From NCBI GenBank assembly GCA_035605695.1, contig DATNGZ010000040.1, forward strand, positions 3,628 through 67,627: a stretch of 64,000 nt of DNA, in the 5' to 3' direction. Of this stretch, positions 42,591 to 51,691 are shown piece by piece. The translations under genes were made by a program, and so were the position numbers. Origin of the DNA: VRUE01 sp035605695 (GTDB lineage: Bacteria > Actinomycetota > Thermoleophilia > Solirubrobacterales > 70-9). Within the stretch, counting starts at the first letter, position 1. Every line of letters starts with the position of its first letter. The notes beneath the pieces are model-generated. The model had not been told where the DNA came from. It did not search any database and was given only the letters and a program-made list of their open reading frames with translations.

Positions 42591-44018
42591 ATGGCTGAGA
42601 GCAACGGAGCAAACGTAGGACGCGTCGAGCAGGTCACCGGCGTGGTCGTCGACGCGGTATTCCCCGAGAAGCTGCCCGAGATCTACTCGGCGGTGAAGAT
42701 CGAGATGGCCGGCGACGAGGACCGCGAGGCGACCGAGCTGGTCTGCGAGGTGCAGCAGCACCTCGGCGACAACCGGGTGCGCACGGTGGCGATGGACGCC
42801 ACCGACGGCCTGCAGCGCGGCGACAAGGTGATCGACACCGGCGGCCCGATCACGGTTCCGGTCGGCGACGCGACCCTGGGCCGGATCTTCAACCTGCTCG
42901 GTGAGCCGATCGACCTCGGTGAGCCGGTGCAGACCGAGGAGCGCTGGCCGATCCATCGTCCTGCGCCCGAAGCCTCCGACCTCGCTCCGACCCAGGAGAT
43001 CCTCGAGACCGGGATCAAGGTAATCGACCTGCTCGCGCCCTACGCCAAGGGCGGCAAGGTCGGCCTCTTCGGCGGTGCCGGCGTCGGCAAGACCGTCCTG
43101 ATCCAGGAGCTGATCCGCTCGATCGGTGAAGAGCACGAAGGCCTCTCTGCCTTCTGCGGCGTCGGCGAGCGCTCGCGCGAGGGCAACGACCTCTGGCTCG
43201 AGATGAAGGAGTCCGGCGTCATCGACAAGACGATGCTGGTCTTCGGCCAGATGAACGAGCCCCCGGGCGCCCGCCTGCGCGTCGCGCTCTCCGGGCTGAC
43301 GATGGCCGAATACTTCCGCGAGCAGGGCGGCCAGGACGTGCTGCTCTTCATCGACAACATCTTCCGCTTCGTCCAGGCGGGCTCCGAGGTCTCGGCCCTG
43401 CTCGGCCGCATGCCCTCGGCGGTCGGCTACCAGCCGACGCTGGAGACCGAGATGGGGGAACTGCAGGAGCGGATCACCTCGACCGAGCGCGGCTCGGTCA
43501 CCTCGGTGCAGGCGATCTACGTCCCCGCCGACGACCTCACCGACCCGGCCCCGGCCTCGGTTTTCGCCCACCTCAACGCGACCACGACCCTGTCGCGGGC
43601 GATCTCGGAGAAGGGGATCTACCCGGCGGTCGATCCGCTCGACTCGACCTCGACGATCCTCAAGCCCGACGTCGTCGGCGACGAGCACTACCGCACGGCG
43701 ACCGAGGTCCAGGAGGTGCTGCAGCGCTACAAGGAGCTGCAGGACATCATCGCCATCCTCGGCATCGACGAGCTCTCCGACGAGGACAGGCAGACGGTCA
43801 CCCGCGCCCGCAAGATCGAGCGCTTCCTCTCGCAGCCGTTCTTCGTCGCCGAGCAGTTCACCGGTCGCAGCGGCGAGTACGTGCCGGTGGGGGAGACGGT
43901 GCGCGGCTTCCGCGAGATCCTCGACGGTGAGCACGACGACCTCTCCGAGGGCGCCTTCTACATGAAGGGCGGCATCGATCAGGTCACCGCCGACGCCGGA
44001 GCGGCCGCGGCCGCGTAG
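42591..44018 (+). CDS. atpD: ATP synthase F1 subunit beta
   Basis: A 475-residue catalytic subunit. P-loop GGAGVGKTVLIQELI, catalytic Glu region GVGERSREGNDLW, DVLLFIDNIFRFVQAGSEVS, the DELSDED motif in the C-terminal domain (ELSDEDRQTV) and SQPFFVAEQFTG are present. ATG 42591 follows AAAGGAACC. The C-terminus ends in an Ala-rich run. Confidence 0.97.
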   Translation: MAESNGANVGRVEQVTGVVVDAVFPEKLPEIYSAVKIEMAGDEDREATELVCEVQQHLGDNRVRTVAMDATDGLQRGDKVIDTGGPITVPVGDATLGRIFNLLGEPIDLGEPVQTEERWPIHRPAPEASDLAPTQEILETGIKVIDLLAPYAKGGKVGLFGGAGVGKTVLIQELIRSIGEEHEGLSAFCGVGERSREGNDLWLEMKESGVIDKTMLVFGQMNEPPGARLRVALSGLTMAEYFREQGGQDVLLFIDNIFRFVQAGSEVSALLGRMPSAVGYQPTLETEMGELQERITSTERGSVTSVQAIYVPADDLTDPAPASVFAHLNATTTLSRAISEKGIYPAVDPLDSTSTILKPDVVGDEHYRTATEVQEVLQRYKELQDIIAILGIDELSDEDRQTVTRARKIERFLSQPFFVAEQFTGRSGEYVPVGETVRGFREILDGEHDDLSEGAFYMKGGIDQVTADAGAAAAA

Positions 44019-44026
44019 GGGAGACG

Positions 44027-44440
44027 ATGGCCGCCGAGCACATGGTCGATGTCGAAGTCCTCACCCCCGAGGGCGAGATCTTCAATGGCGAAGTGCGCCA
44101 GGTCTCGACCCGCACCGCGGTTGGCGAGCTGGGTATCCTCGCCAACCACACGCCGCTGCTGGCGTCGTTGCAACCGACCGAGCTGCGCCTGCACATCAGC
44201 GACTCCGAGACAAAGCGCTACGCCCAGTCTCACGGCTGGCTGCAGGTCTTCGGCAACCACGCCAAGCTCCTGGTCGAGGAGGCGCTTGCGCCTGAGGATC
44301 TCGATGCCGCGGCGCTCAAAGAGCAGCTGGCCGACGCCGAGCAGCGGCTCAAAGAGTCCGAGGAAGGCAGCGGCGCCCGTGCGCGGGCGGAGAAGGACCG
44401 CGCCCGGGCTGAAGCGTTCCTCGCTATCGCACAGGGATAA
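44027..44440 (+). CDS. atpC: ATP synthase F1 subunit epsilon
   Basis: A 137-residue subunit. The N-terminal beta-sandwich has LTPEGEIFNGEVRQVS, GELGILANHTPLLASLQP and the HGWLQVFGNHAKLLVEEA segment; a C-terminal helical hairpin follows. It closes the operon I-a-c-b-delta-alpha-gamma-beta-epsilon. Nested hairpins follow at 44462-44537. Confidence 0.95.
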   Translation: MAAEHMVDVEVLTPEGEIFNGEVRQVSTRTAVGELGILANHTPLLASLQPTELRLHISDSETKRYAQSHGWLQVFGNHAKLLVEEALAPEDLDAAALKEQLADAEQRLKESEEGSGARARAEKDRARAEAFLAIAQG

Positions 44441-44461
44441 GCGAGCCCTCTCGACGCCTCG

Positions 44462-44503
44462 CATCCGATGTTGACCACAGCGGGATGGGGTCAAAGTCGG
44501 ATG
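44462..44503 (+). terminator. Nested hairpin after atpC
   Basis: CATCCGA (44462-44468) pairs with TCGGATG (44497-44503), and inside it TTGACC (44471-44476) pairs with GGTCAA (44489-44494). It begins 21 bases after the atpC stop, with no T-run. It is probably the transcript end of the atp operon, or a stability element. Confidence 0.5.
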
Positions 44504-44519
44504 GGCTACGCGACCGCGT

Positions 44520-44537
44520 CCGCCTGAGCTCAGGCGG
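44520..44537. terminator. Perfect 18-bp palindrome over the gst stop codon
   Basis: CCGCCTGAGCTCAGGCGG is its own reverse complement and contains the TGA stop of the minus-strand GST gene (44530-44532). Placed between convergent atpC and gst, it could serve both directions. Confidence 0.45.
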
Positions 44538-45132
44538 TGATCGGGACGACCCCGGGCTGAGCCGCGATTCGATCGAGCCACCCGCGCACTGCCGGGTAGG
44601 GCTCGAGGTCGAAGCCGGCTTCGGGCGCCACATGGGTGTAGGCATAGAGCGCGATGTCGGCGATCGTGAAGCGCTCGCCGACGAAGTATTCGTGCTCGCC
44701 GAGGTGGAGCTCGATCACGTCGAGCGCTGCATGGCCGGCGGTGCGCTTGGCCTCGATCTCCGCCGCGGGACGCGGGTCCTCTGAGATCGAGACCCAGAAG
44801 CGGAGGACCGCGATCGCCGACTCGTGCTTGTACTGCTCGAAGAACATCCACTGCAGCACCTGGGCGCGCTCGTACGGATTGTCGGGCAGGTAGCGAGTGC
44901 CGTCGGCGAAGTACCAGAGGATCGCGTTCGACTCGCCGAGTGGACGACCGTCCTCGAGCACCACCGTCGGCACGTTGAGCGAAGGGCTGAGCCCGCCAAG
45001 CACCTCGGCCCGATCCGAGCGGTCGACGACCGACTGCTCCCGTCGCTCGAACTCGACGCCAAGCAGGCAGAGGAGCAGTCGGACCTTGTAGCAATTGCCG
45101 GAGACCGGGTTGTCGTAGAGCAGGACTGTCAC
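44530..45132 (-). CDS. Glutathione S-transferase family protein
   Basis: About 200 residues from GTG 45132 (a TTG at 45180 would add 16). The N-terminal thioredoxin-like domain has VTVLLYDNPVSGNCYKVRLLL and the cis-Pro loop LNVPTVVLEDGRPLGESNAILWYFADG (V-P, E-S-N-A-I motif). The all-helical C-terminal domain has FTIADIALYAYTHVAPEAGFDL. Actinobacteria usually lack glutathione, so the thiol partner may be different. Substrate is unknown. Confidence 0.9.
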   Translation of the reverse strand: MTVLLYDNPVSGNCYKVRLLLCLLGVEFERREQSVVDRSDRAEVLGGLSPSLNVPTVVLEDGRPLGESNAILWYFADGTRYLPDNPYERAQVLQWMFFEQYKHESAIAVLRFWVSISEDPRPAAEIEAKRTAGHAALDVIELHLGEHEYFVGERFTIADIALYAYTHVAPEAGFDLEPYPAVRGWLDRIAAQPGVVPITA

Positions 45133-45254
45133 GGGCGCGATGATTCTCGCGGTCGTATCGGCGGCGATTTCGTGGTTCAAATACCTTCCGCTGCTCCCAT
45201 GGGCCTTCTAAGCGAAAGACGATCGTCGGTGCCTCACTCGCAGGGGCTCAGCGG

Positions 45255-46343
45255 ATGAGCGACGAGCTCGTTGCTCTCGCCTCGCGGCTGGTTGCCTACG
45301 AGACCTCTTCGCCTGAGGCGGTGCTGGAAGCTGCCGGCTTCATCAAAGGCTGGCTCGAGGCGCGGGGGATCGAGACTTCGCACGATGAGGTGCGCGGGCT
45401 GCCGGTTTTGAAGGCTGAAGTCGGGCCGCAGGACGCTCCCACGGTGGTGCTGCATGGGCACATCGATGTCGTTCCGGGGCACGCGGGGCAGTTTGAGCCG
45501 CGGATCGATGGGGACCGGCTCTACGGGCGCGGGACCTATGACATGAAGGGAGCGATCGCGGCGATGATGCTGGCTACCGCGGCGATGGCTGACCAGGACG
45601 CGGTGCGGGTGCGGCTGGGCATCGTCGGCGACGAGGAGTCCGAGGAGGAGGCCGAGCGGGGCAGCGACCATTTGGTCGACAGCGGCTTCCTCGGCGACTT
45701 CGCGATCACCGGTGAGCCGACCGATCTGCACATCGGGGTCGAGGCCAAGGGGGTGCTGGCGCTGCGCCTGCAAGTCAGCGGCGTCGCCGCCCACGGCGCC
45801 ACCCCCTGGCTCGGCGACAACGCCGTTCTCAGGGCGATTGACGTTTTCCGCAGTATCGAGTCGCTACCGTTCGCACGGCACAGCTCTGAGCTGTTCGACC
45901 GCCCCTCGATCAATCTCGGCCGGATCGTGGGTGGGGACGCGCTCAACAAGGTGCCCGACCGATGCGCCATCGACGTCGACATCCGCTACCTGCCCGATCA
46001 GGACCCCGCTTCGATTCTGGAGCAGGTCAAGAGCGTTCCCGATGCCGAGGTCGAACCGCTCTTCGCCCGCCCGCCGGCCGTGGTCGATCGCGACTTGACC
46101 TATGTGCGGGCGCTGCGCGAGGCGACCACTGCCCACCACGACGGCGAGCCGATGAGCGTCGGTCGCGACGGCGCCTCCGACGCGGTCTCCTTCCTGCGGG
46201 TGGGCGTGCCGGCGGTCGAGTTCGGTCCAACCGGGGAAGGGCACCACGGCCCCGAGGAGTGGGTCTCGGTCTCCTCGCTGCGTATCTACCAGCAGACGCT
46301 CGACACCTTTCTGCGCTCGCTTCCCGACCGGCTCGACGCTTGA
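45255..46343 (+). CDS. M20-family metallopeptidase / deacylase
   Basis: A 362-residue zinc enzyme of the ArgE/DapE/ACY1 group. Metal and catalytic motifs: LHGHIDVVPG (His, Asp), GRGTYDMKGAIAAMMLA (bridging Asp), VGDEESEEEAERG (catalytic Glu and ligand), GEPTDLHI (Asp/Glu ligand) and a late His in EGHHGPEEWV. The dimerisation domain starts at VEAKGVLALRLQVSGVAAHG. ArgE-, DapE- or carboxypeptidase-like activity cannot be separated from the sequence. It lies 6 bp before the LCP gene. Confidence 0.9.
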   Translation: MSDELVALASRLVAYETSSPEAVLEAAGFIKGWLEARGIETSHDEVRGLPVLKAEVGPQDAPTVVLHGHIDVVPGHAGQFEPRIDGDRLYGRGTYDMKGAIAAMMLATAAMADQDAVRVRLGIVGDEESEEEAERGSDHLVDSGFLGDFAITGEPTDLHIGVEAKGVLALRLQVSGVAAHGATPWLGDNAVLRAIDVFRSIESLPFARHSSELFDRPSINLGRIVGGDALNKVPDRCAIDVDIRYLPDQDPASILEQVKSVPDAEVEPLFARPPAVVDRDLTYVRALREATTAHHDGEPMSVGRDGASDAVSFLRVGVPAVEFGPTGEGHHGPEEWVSVSSLRIYQQTLDTFLRSLPDRLDA

Positions 46344-46349
46344 TCCATC

Positions 46350-47954
46350 TTGGTTGAGCCGGTCTTCAGCAAGCCGCCCCCAGAGGGCGACCACGAGCCG
46401 CCGCCGAAGCCGAAGCGCTACTGGTGGCGCTTCTCCCTCGGCTCGGTGATCATCGTGCTCGCTGTTGCTGCCGCGACCTCGGCCAGCATCTTGCTCTACG
46501 TGGAAAGCATCGCCACGGCGCTCTCCCACCACAACATCTACAAGGACAAACTCAACCGCTACCTTTCCCAGGTCAACGGCGGCGAGCCCGAGAACATCCT
46601 CATCCTCGGCTCCGACAAGCGGGCCAGCCTGGAGGAAGACCCGGGGCGCTCGGACACGACGATCCTGCTGCGCCTCGACCCCGATCGCAACGCGATCGCG
46701 GTGATGTCGATCCCGCGCGACCTCAAGGTCGAAATCCCCGAATTCGGCACGGAAAAGTTCAACGCCGCATACACCATCGGCGGCCCGAAGCTGACCCTGC
46801 GCGTGGTCAAGGAACTGACCGGGCTACCGATCAGCCACGTCGTCAACGTCGACTTCCTCGGCTTCGTCCGCGCGGTCGACGCGATCGACTGCGTCTACGT
46901 CGACGTCGATCGCCGCTACTTCCACTCCAACGCGGGGCTGCCGGCCTCCGAACAGTATTCGGAAATCAACATCAAACCGGGCTACCAGCTGCTCTGCGGG
47001 AAACGGGCGCTGGAGTACGTCCGCTACCGCCACACCGACACCGACATCGTCCGCTCCGCCCGCCAGCAGGACTTCCTCAGCGCCGCCCGCCAGCGGGTGC
47101 CGATTTCCAAGCTCGCTTTCGGTCAGGACGACCTGATTGACATCTTCACCAAGTACACGACCTCCGACATCAGCGACGCGGAGACGATGCTGCAGGTGCT
47201 GAAGCTCTTCATCGCCTCGCGCAACGCGGCGATCAAGGAGATCCACTTCCCGGCCGAACTCGGCCCGAGCTACGTTTACGCAACGCCGGAAGCGATCCAG
47301 GAAGCGGTTGACAAATTCAAAGGGATAGAAGCGAGCGGCGGCCCGCGCGGCTCGCTCGAAGACCGCTCCGAAAAGAAGAAGCACGGCAAGAAGTCAAAGA
47401 AGAAGCAGAAGCCGCACTTGGCCCCGCCGAAGCCGCCGGGAAGCGACGAACTGGTCTCCGCGCATGAAGCGGGCGAGGCCGAGGCCAAGACCGTGGCGCG
47501 CAAGGTCAGCGCCGGCTTCCCCGTCTTCTACCCGACCCGCTTGCCCTCGGGCGCCACCTACGTCGAAAGCAACTCCTACGAACACGTGCAGGATCCGCGC
47601 GTCTATCACCTCAGAGACACCGACAACCACCGCCACGGCGCCTACCGGATGGTGGCTGAGCTGCCGCTTTCAGACGGCATCCACTACTTCGGCATGCAGG
47701 GGATCCAGGGTTGGGACGACCCTCCGATCCTGGCCAACCCAAGCTTGACCAAGACGATCCACGGTCGCGAATACGAGATCTTCGTCGACGGCGATCGCAT
47801 CCCGATCGTCGCCTGGCACCGGGGCAACAACACCTACTGGGTCTCCAACGACCTGCTGAATACGCTGACCAACGACCAGATGATCGGGATCGCGCGTTCC
47901 GCAAACGTGATAATTCCCAATCCAAAGCCAAAGAGGGGGAAGACGAGGCGATGA
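46350..47954 (+). CDS. LytR-CpsA-Psr (LCP) family phosphotransferase
   Basis: A 534-residue envelope protein starting at TTG 46350. A Pro-rich cytoplasmic end precedes one membrane helix (about residues 30-50). The LCP domain (about 80-240) has LILGSDKRASLEEDPGRSDTTILLRLDP, SIPRDLKVEIPEFG and ALEYVRYRHTDTDIVRSARQQDFL, with the Arg/Asp residues that bind polyprenyl pyrophosphate. A Lys-rich linker (EKKKHGKKSKKKQKP) leads to an extra C-terminal beta-rich domain (about 385-525). LCP enzymes attach glycans to peptidoglycan or other acceptors. It overlaps the UDP-glucose dehydrogenase gene by ATGA. Confidence 0.92.
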   Translation: MVEPVFSKPPPEGDHEPPPKPKRYWWRFSLGSVIIVLAVAAATSASILLYVESIATALSHHNIYKDKLNRYLSQVNGGEPENILILGSDKRASLEEDPGRSDTTILLRLDPDRNAIAVMSIPRDLKVEIPEFGTEKFNAAYTIGGPKLTLRVVKELTGLPISHVVNVDFLGFVRAVDAIDCVYVDVDRRYFHSNAGLPASEQYSEINIKPGYQLLCGKRALEYVRYRHTDTDIVRSARQQDFLSAARQRVPISKLAFGQDDLIDIFTKYTTSDISDAETMLQVLKLFIASRNAAIKEIHFPAELGPSYVYATPEAIQEAVDKFKGIEASGGPRGSLEDRSEKKKHGKKSKKKQKPHLAPPKPPGSDELVSAHEAGEAEAKTVARKVSAGFPVFYPTRLPSGATYVESNSYEHVQDPRVYHLRDTDNHRHGAYRMVAELPLSDGIHYFGMQGIQGWDDPPILANPSLTKTIHGREYEIFVDGDRIPIVAWHRGNNTYWVSNDLLNTLTNDQMIGIARSANVIIPNPKPKRGKTRR

Positions 47955-50707
47955 GCGGGGACAGAGAAGCAATCGGCGTGATCGGGGTCGGATGGGTTGG
48001 GCTGGTCACGGCTGCCTGCTTTGCCGAGGTCGGCCACCGCGTCGTCGCGCGCGACATCCTGCCCGAGAAGGTCGAGGCGCTTTCGCGGGGCGAGATCACG
48101 ATTCACGAGCCGGGCCTGGCCGAGCTGCTGGCGCGCAACGCCGAGCGCCTCACCTTCACCACCGACATGGGGGAGCTGCTCGACGCGGCCAGCCTGCTCT
48201 TCGTCTGCGTCGACACGCCGCCGACGGTGTCGGGCGACGCCGACCTCTCGCGGGTCCGCTCGGTAGTAGGCGAGCTGAGCGCCGGCGGCGGGCACACGCT
48301 GGTGATGAAGAGCACGGTGCCGGCGGGCACCGGGCACTCGATCCGCCGCGACCTGCCCGGTGTCCCCTACGTCTCCTGCCCCGAGTTCCTCAAGGAGGGC
48401 TCGGCGGTCGAGGACTTCATGCACCCCGACCGGGTGGTGGTCGGCGCCGACGCCGGCAATGAGGCCTCGGCCGACGCTGTGGCTCGCCTTTACGAGCCGC
48501 TCGGCGGCGAGATCGTCCGCACCGACGTCGCCAGCGCCGAGATGATCAAGCTCGCGTCGAATGCGTTCCTGGCGACCAAGATCTCCTTCGTCAACGAGAT
48601 CGCCAACGTCTGCGAGGAGGTCGGCGCCGACGTCGCCGAAGTCGCCCGCGGTATGGGCCTTGACCAGCGCATCGGTCCCTCTTTCCTGCGTCCGGGGATC
48701 GGTTACGGCGGCTCCTGCTTTGACGGCGCGGAGACGCTCCTCGTGCGTCATCACGGAACAGCCAAGCTGGTCAGCTTCGCCGAGCTCTGGGAGGCGGAAG
48801 GCGGTGATCAGGCGGCAACAAACGGCGAGGCGATCACGCCGCGAGATCTCTGGACTTGGTCCTGGGTGCCGGGGGAGCGGAATGCGGAGTGGATGCCGGT
48901 TACGACGCTGACAAAGAGGTCATACGACGGCGAGGTGGTCGAGATCCGGACCAAGATGGGCCGTCGGGTGTTGCTTACCGCCGATCACCCGGTCATCGTC
49001 GGCGATGGACGTGACGATGAGGTCGTTACGACCATCCGGGCCGAAGAGGTGTCCGACTCCGACTGGCTGCCGATGGCTGGTGGCGGCGCGGAGGGGATCG
49101 CGCCGGCCGTGTACTCGACTTTCGCTGCGATTGAAGACTCGATCCCCGACGAGCAGGTGATTGTTCGCCCGCAGCGACGGGAGATCGAGTCTCTCCGCGC
49201 TCAGGCGCCTTCAGATCGGATCGCGCTTCTAGAGCATCCGCGCGGGCGAGATCAGCGGATGGGCGACATTAGTCGAACAGGCGCTTTGCGCCTTCGCGAG
49301 GCATGTGAATCTGACATGGACCTGTATGGCGCGACTCTGGGTACGGCTAGGAGCGGGACCTTCGTCCCGGAGCGACTGCGGATCGACGAGGAGTTCTGGC
49401 GGGTCCTCGGCCTCTACGTGGCCGAGGGTCACGTGGGCAGGGACCATGGCCGCAATGGAGCTACGCGTGAACGCATCACCTGGTCGTTCCATCCAACCAA
49501 GGAGGAGCACCTGGTACAGCAGGTTGCCGACTACTGGAAGAGCCAGGGGGTCAAGACGACGGTCTTCACGGCGCCCACTTCGCGTTGCGTTCGGATCTCG
49601 TCTCGAATTCTCGCCACATGGTGGACCGATGTCCTCGGCCTGGGGCGTAACAGCTACGAGCAGCGACTTCCGAATTTGATTTGGGAGCAATCGAGCTCAC
49701 GCAAATGGGCACTTCTTTCCGGGCTGTGGGAGGGGGACGGCTCTTGGTCCTTCGTCAACGGCGGGCCGAGCGTGACGATCGACTTCGGCACGATCAGCGA
49801 CGAGTTGGCTGACGGGGTAGCACGGCTTCTCGGCGATCTCGGGATCGTCTGTGCCTGGAGGATCGGGCGGACCGCGAAGTCGAGCAAGGACACGCACTGG
49901 CTTACGGTCAGCGGTGCGGATCAGGTTGAACGTGCGGTTCAGCTCATCCCCGAGGCCGAGCGCTCGCAGGTGATCGAGTCTCTCGCGCTGCAAAGCAAGC
50001 GGATCGCCCCGACCGGCTTTCGTCGGTTCGGCGACTCCTCAATCGCGTGGGCGCGAGTCACAAGTACGTCCAAGCGCATGGCCCGCGGCCCGGTGTACTC
50101 GCTGGAGGTGCCCGGCGCCCAGACCGTTGCCGCAACCGGCGGCATCATCCTCCATAACTGTTTCCCGAAGGACGTCAGCGCCTTGAAGATGCTGGCCGGC
50201 AACAGTGGCTACCACTTCCAGCTGCTCAACGCGGTGATTGAGGTCAACGAGCTGCAGAAGCGGCGCGTTGTGGGCAAGCTGCAGAAGCACCTCGGTTCGC
50301 TGCTCGGCAAGCGGGTGGCCCTGCTCGGACTCGCCTTTAAGCCGCACACCGACGATATGCGCGAGGCCTCGAGCCTGGTGCTGGCGGCGCGGCTGGAAGG
50401 GGAGGGGGCGGAGGTGGCGGCTTATGACCCTGTGGCCGGCGACGTCGCCCGCGGCCTGTTCGGCTCGGTCGAGTTCCGCGAGTCGGCGCTCGAAGCTCTC
50501 GATGACGCCGACGCGGCGATCCTGGTCACGGAGTGGCCCGAGTTCGCCAAGCTGGACTGGGCCGCCGCGGCGGAGCGGATGGCACGGCCGCTGCTGATCG
50601 ACGGCCGCAACTTCCTTGATCCCTCCCTGCTCAGGGGCGCCGGCTTCGAGTATGAGGGGATCGGCAGGGCGGTTGAGGCTTCGGTTCCTGCGGGTACGCC
50701 CGAATAG
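47951..50707 (+). CDS. ugd: UDP-glucose 6-dehydrogenase interrupted by an intein
   Basis: One open frame of 918 codons encodes the host enzyme (437 residues after splicing) and a 481-residue intein. Host parts: N-terminal Rossmann domain VIGVGWVGLVTAACFAE, VCVDTPPTVSGDADLS, MKSTVPAGTG, PEFLKEGSAVEDF, LASNAFLATKISFVNEIAN, and GIGYGGS | CFPKDVSAL after the intein, then VALLGLAFKPHTDDMREASS. The Cys of GGSCFPKD is the catalytic nucleophile of the UGDH family and is also the +1 residue of the splice site. The enzyme oxidises UDP-glucose to UDP-glucuronate, or a related NDP-sugar, for surface glycans. ATG 47951 overlaps the LCP stop. Confidence 0.93.
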   Translation: MSGDREAIGVIGVGWVGLVTAACFAEVGHRVVARDILPEKVEALSRGEITIHEPGLAELLARNAERLTFTTDMGELLDAASLLFVCVDTPPTVSGDADLSRVRSVVGELSAGGGHTLVMKSTVPAGTGHSIRRDLPGVPYVSCPEFLKEGSAVEDFMHPDRVVVGADAGNEASADAVARLYEPLGGEIVRTDVASAEMIKLASNAFLATKISFVNEIANVCEEVGADVAEVARGMGLDQRIGPSFLRPGIGYGGSCFDGAETLLVRHHGTAKLVSFAELWEAEGGDQAATNGEAITPRDLWTWSWVPGERNAEWMPVTTLTKRSYDGEVVEIRTKMGRRVLLTADHPVIVGDGRDDEVVTTIRAEEVSDSDWLPMAGGGAEGIAPAVYSTFAAIEDSIPDEQVIVRPQRREIESLRAQAPSDRIALLEHPRGRDQRMGDISRTGALRLREACESDMDLYGATLGTARSGTFVPERLRIDEEFWRVLGLYVAEGHVGRDHGRNGATRERITWSFHPTKEEHLVQQVADYWKSQGVKTTVFTAPTSRCVRISSRILATWWTDVLGLGRNSYEQRLPNLIWEQSSSRKWALLSGLWEGDGSWSFVNGGPSVTIDFGTISDELADGVARLLGDLGIVCAWRIGRTAKSSKDTHWLTVSGADQVERAVQLIPEAERSQVIESLALQSKRIAPTGFRRFGDSSIAWARVTSTSKRMARGPVYSLEVPGAQTVAATGGIILHNCFPKDVSALKMLAGNSGYHFQLLNAVIEVNELQKRRVVGKLQKHLGSLLGKRVALLGLAFKPHTDDMREASSLVLAARLEGEGAEVAAYDPVAGDVARGLFGSVEFRESALEALDDADAAILVTEWPEFAKLDWAAAAERMARPLLIDGRNFLDPSLLRGAGFEYEGIGRAVEASVPAGTPE
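48716..50158 (+). mobile_element. Intein with LAGLIDADG homing endonuclease domain
   Basis: Residues 256-736 of the Ugd precursor. It begins with Cys1 (CFDGAETLLV, block A), has the block B T-x-x-H as T343-ADH346 (RVLLTADHPVIVGDG), two LAGLIDADG-like helices (LGLYVAEGHVG near 486-494 and LSGLWEGDGSW near 589-598), block F VYSLEVPGAQTVAATGG, and the C-terminal ILHN followed by Cys+1 of the host. All splicing residues are present, so it should be able to splice. Both endonuclease motifs keep an acidic residue, E492 and D596. Confidence 0.93.
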
Positions 50708-51691
50708 ATGCAGGCCATCGTTCTAGTCGGTGGCGAGGGAACGCGGCTGCGGCCGCTGACCGCGACCGTGCCGAAGCCGGCGCTGACGCTGGTCGATCGG
50801 CCCTTCCTCGCCTACATGATCGAGTGGCTGGCGGGCCATGGCGTGACCGAGGTGGTGCTTGCCTGCGGCTTCCTGCCCGACGTGTTGCGCGGGGCCCTGG
50901 AGGGCGAGGAGGAGCGGGCGGGGGTCTCAATCTCCTATGTGGTTGAGCCCGAGCGGCGCGGCACCGCCGGCGCGATCCGCTTTGCCGCCGACGAGCTCGG
51001 CGAGCGACTCGAGCAGCGTTTCCTCGCCCTCAACGGCGACGTCCTCACCGACCTCGACCTGACCGCGCTGCTGCGCGCCCACGCCGAGCGCGGGGCGCGG
51101 GCGACCCTCGGCCTGCACCCGGTCGAGGATTCCTCCGCCTACGGCCTGGTCCACAGCGACTCCGACGGGGCGGTCCTCGAGTTTCTCGAGAAGACGGGGG
51201 AGGCCGTGCCGGGGGAAATCAACGCCGGGATGTACGTGCTCGAGCGTTCGGTCCTCGACCTGATCTCACCTGGCGAGGAGGTCTCGATCGAGCGCGACGT
51301 CTTCCCGCGGCTGGTCGGCGAGGGCCTGCACGGCCTGCGACTGGATGGCTACTGGATGGACATAGGAACCCCCGAGCGCTACCTGCAGGCGAGCTGGGAC
51401 ATCCTCGAGCGGCGGGTCGAGACGCGGGTGCAGCCGACCGCGCCGGGGATGCTTGTTGGCGCCGGCGTCGAGGTCGCGAGCGGGGCGACGATCGGCCCGC
51501 GCGCGGTGCTCGGGCAGGGCTGCCGGGTCGCCGACGGGGCGGAGATCCGTGACTCGGTCGTGCTCGACGGCTGCGTGGTCGGCGAGGGCGCCAGGCTCAG
51601 CGGCTCGATCCTCTCCGCCGGAGTCGAGGTTGCCCCCGGTGCAGTCCTTGAGTCCGCTGTCGTCGGTGCCGATGAGACGGTCCTAGCCTGA
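50708..51691 (+). CDS. NDP-sugar pyrophosphorylase with left-handed beta-helix (GDP-mannose/dTDP-glucose type)
   Basis: A 327-residue nucleotidyltransferase. N-terminal signature MQAIVLVGGEGTRLRPLTATVPKPALTLVDRP holds the GxGTRLxPLT and PKP motifs; the acidic metal site is LNGDVLTDLDL; sugar-site motif INAGMYVLERS. The C-terminal hexapeptide repeats (VGAGVEVASGATIGPRAVLGQGC) form a beta-helix. It makes GDP-mannose or a similar donor. It starts directly after ugd and overlaps the isomerase gene by TGATG, so all belong to one sugar-nucleotide operon. Confidence 0.9.
   Translation: MQAIVLVGGEGTRLRPLTATVPKPALTLVDRPFLAYMIEWLAGHGVTEVVLACGFLPDVLRGALEGEEERAGVSISYVVEPERRGTAGAIRFAADELGERLEQRFLALNGDVLTDLDLTALLRAHAERGARATLGLHPVEDSSAYGLVHSDSDGAVLEFLEKTGEAVPGEINAGMYVLERSVLDLISPGEEVSIERDVFPRLVGEGLHGLRLDGYWMDIGTPERYLQASWDILERRVETRVQPTAPGMLVGAGVEVASGATIGPRAVLGQGCRVADGAEIRDSVVLDGCVVGEGARLSGSILSAGVEVAPGAVLESAVVGADETVLA

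Noticed and set aside
47711..47950. Upstream extension of the ugd frame
   Set aside because: It is out-of-frame translation of the LCP gene; the Rossmann domain begins right after ATG 47951.
47951..50707. Possible pseudogene or frameshifted ugd
   Set aside because: The 481-residue interruption is in frame, has all intein splice residues, and the flanking parts join exactly at GGS-CFPKD.
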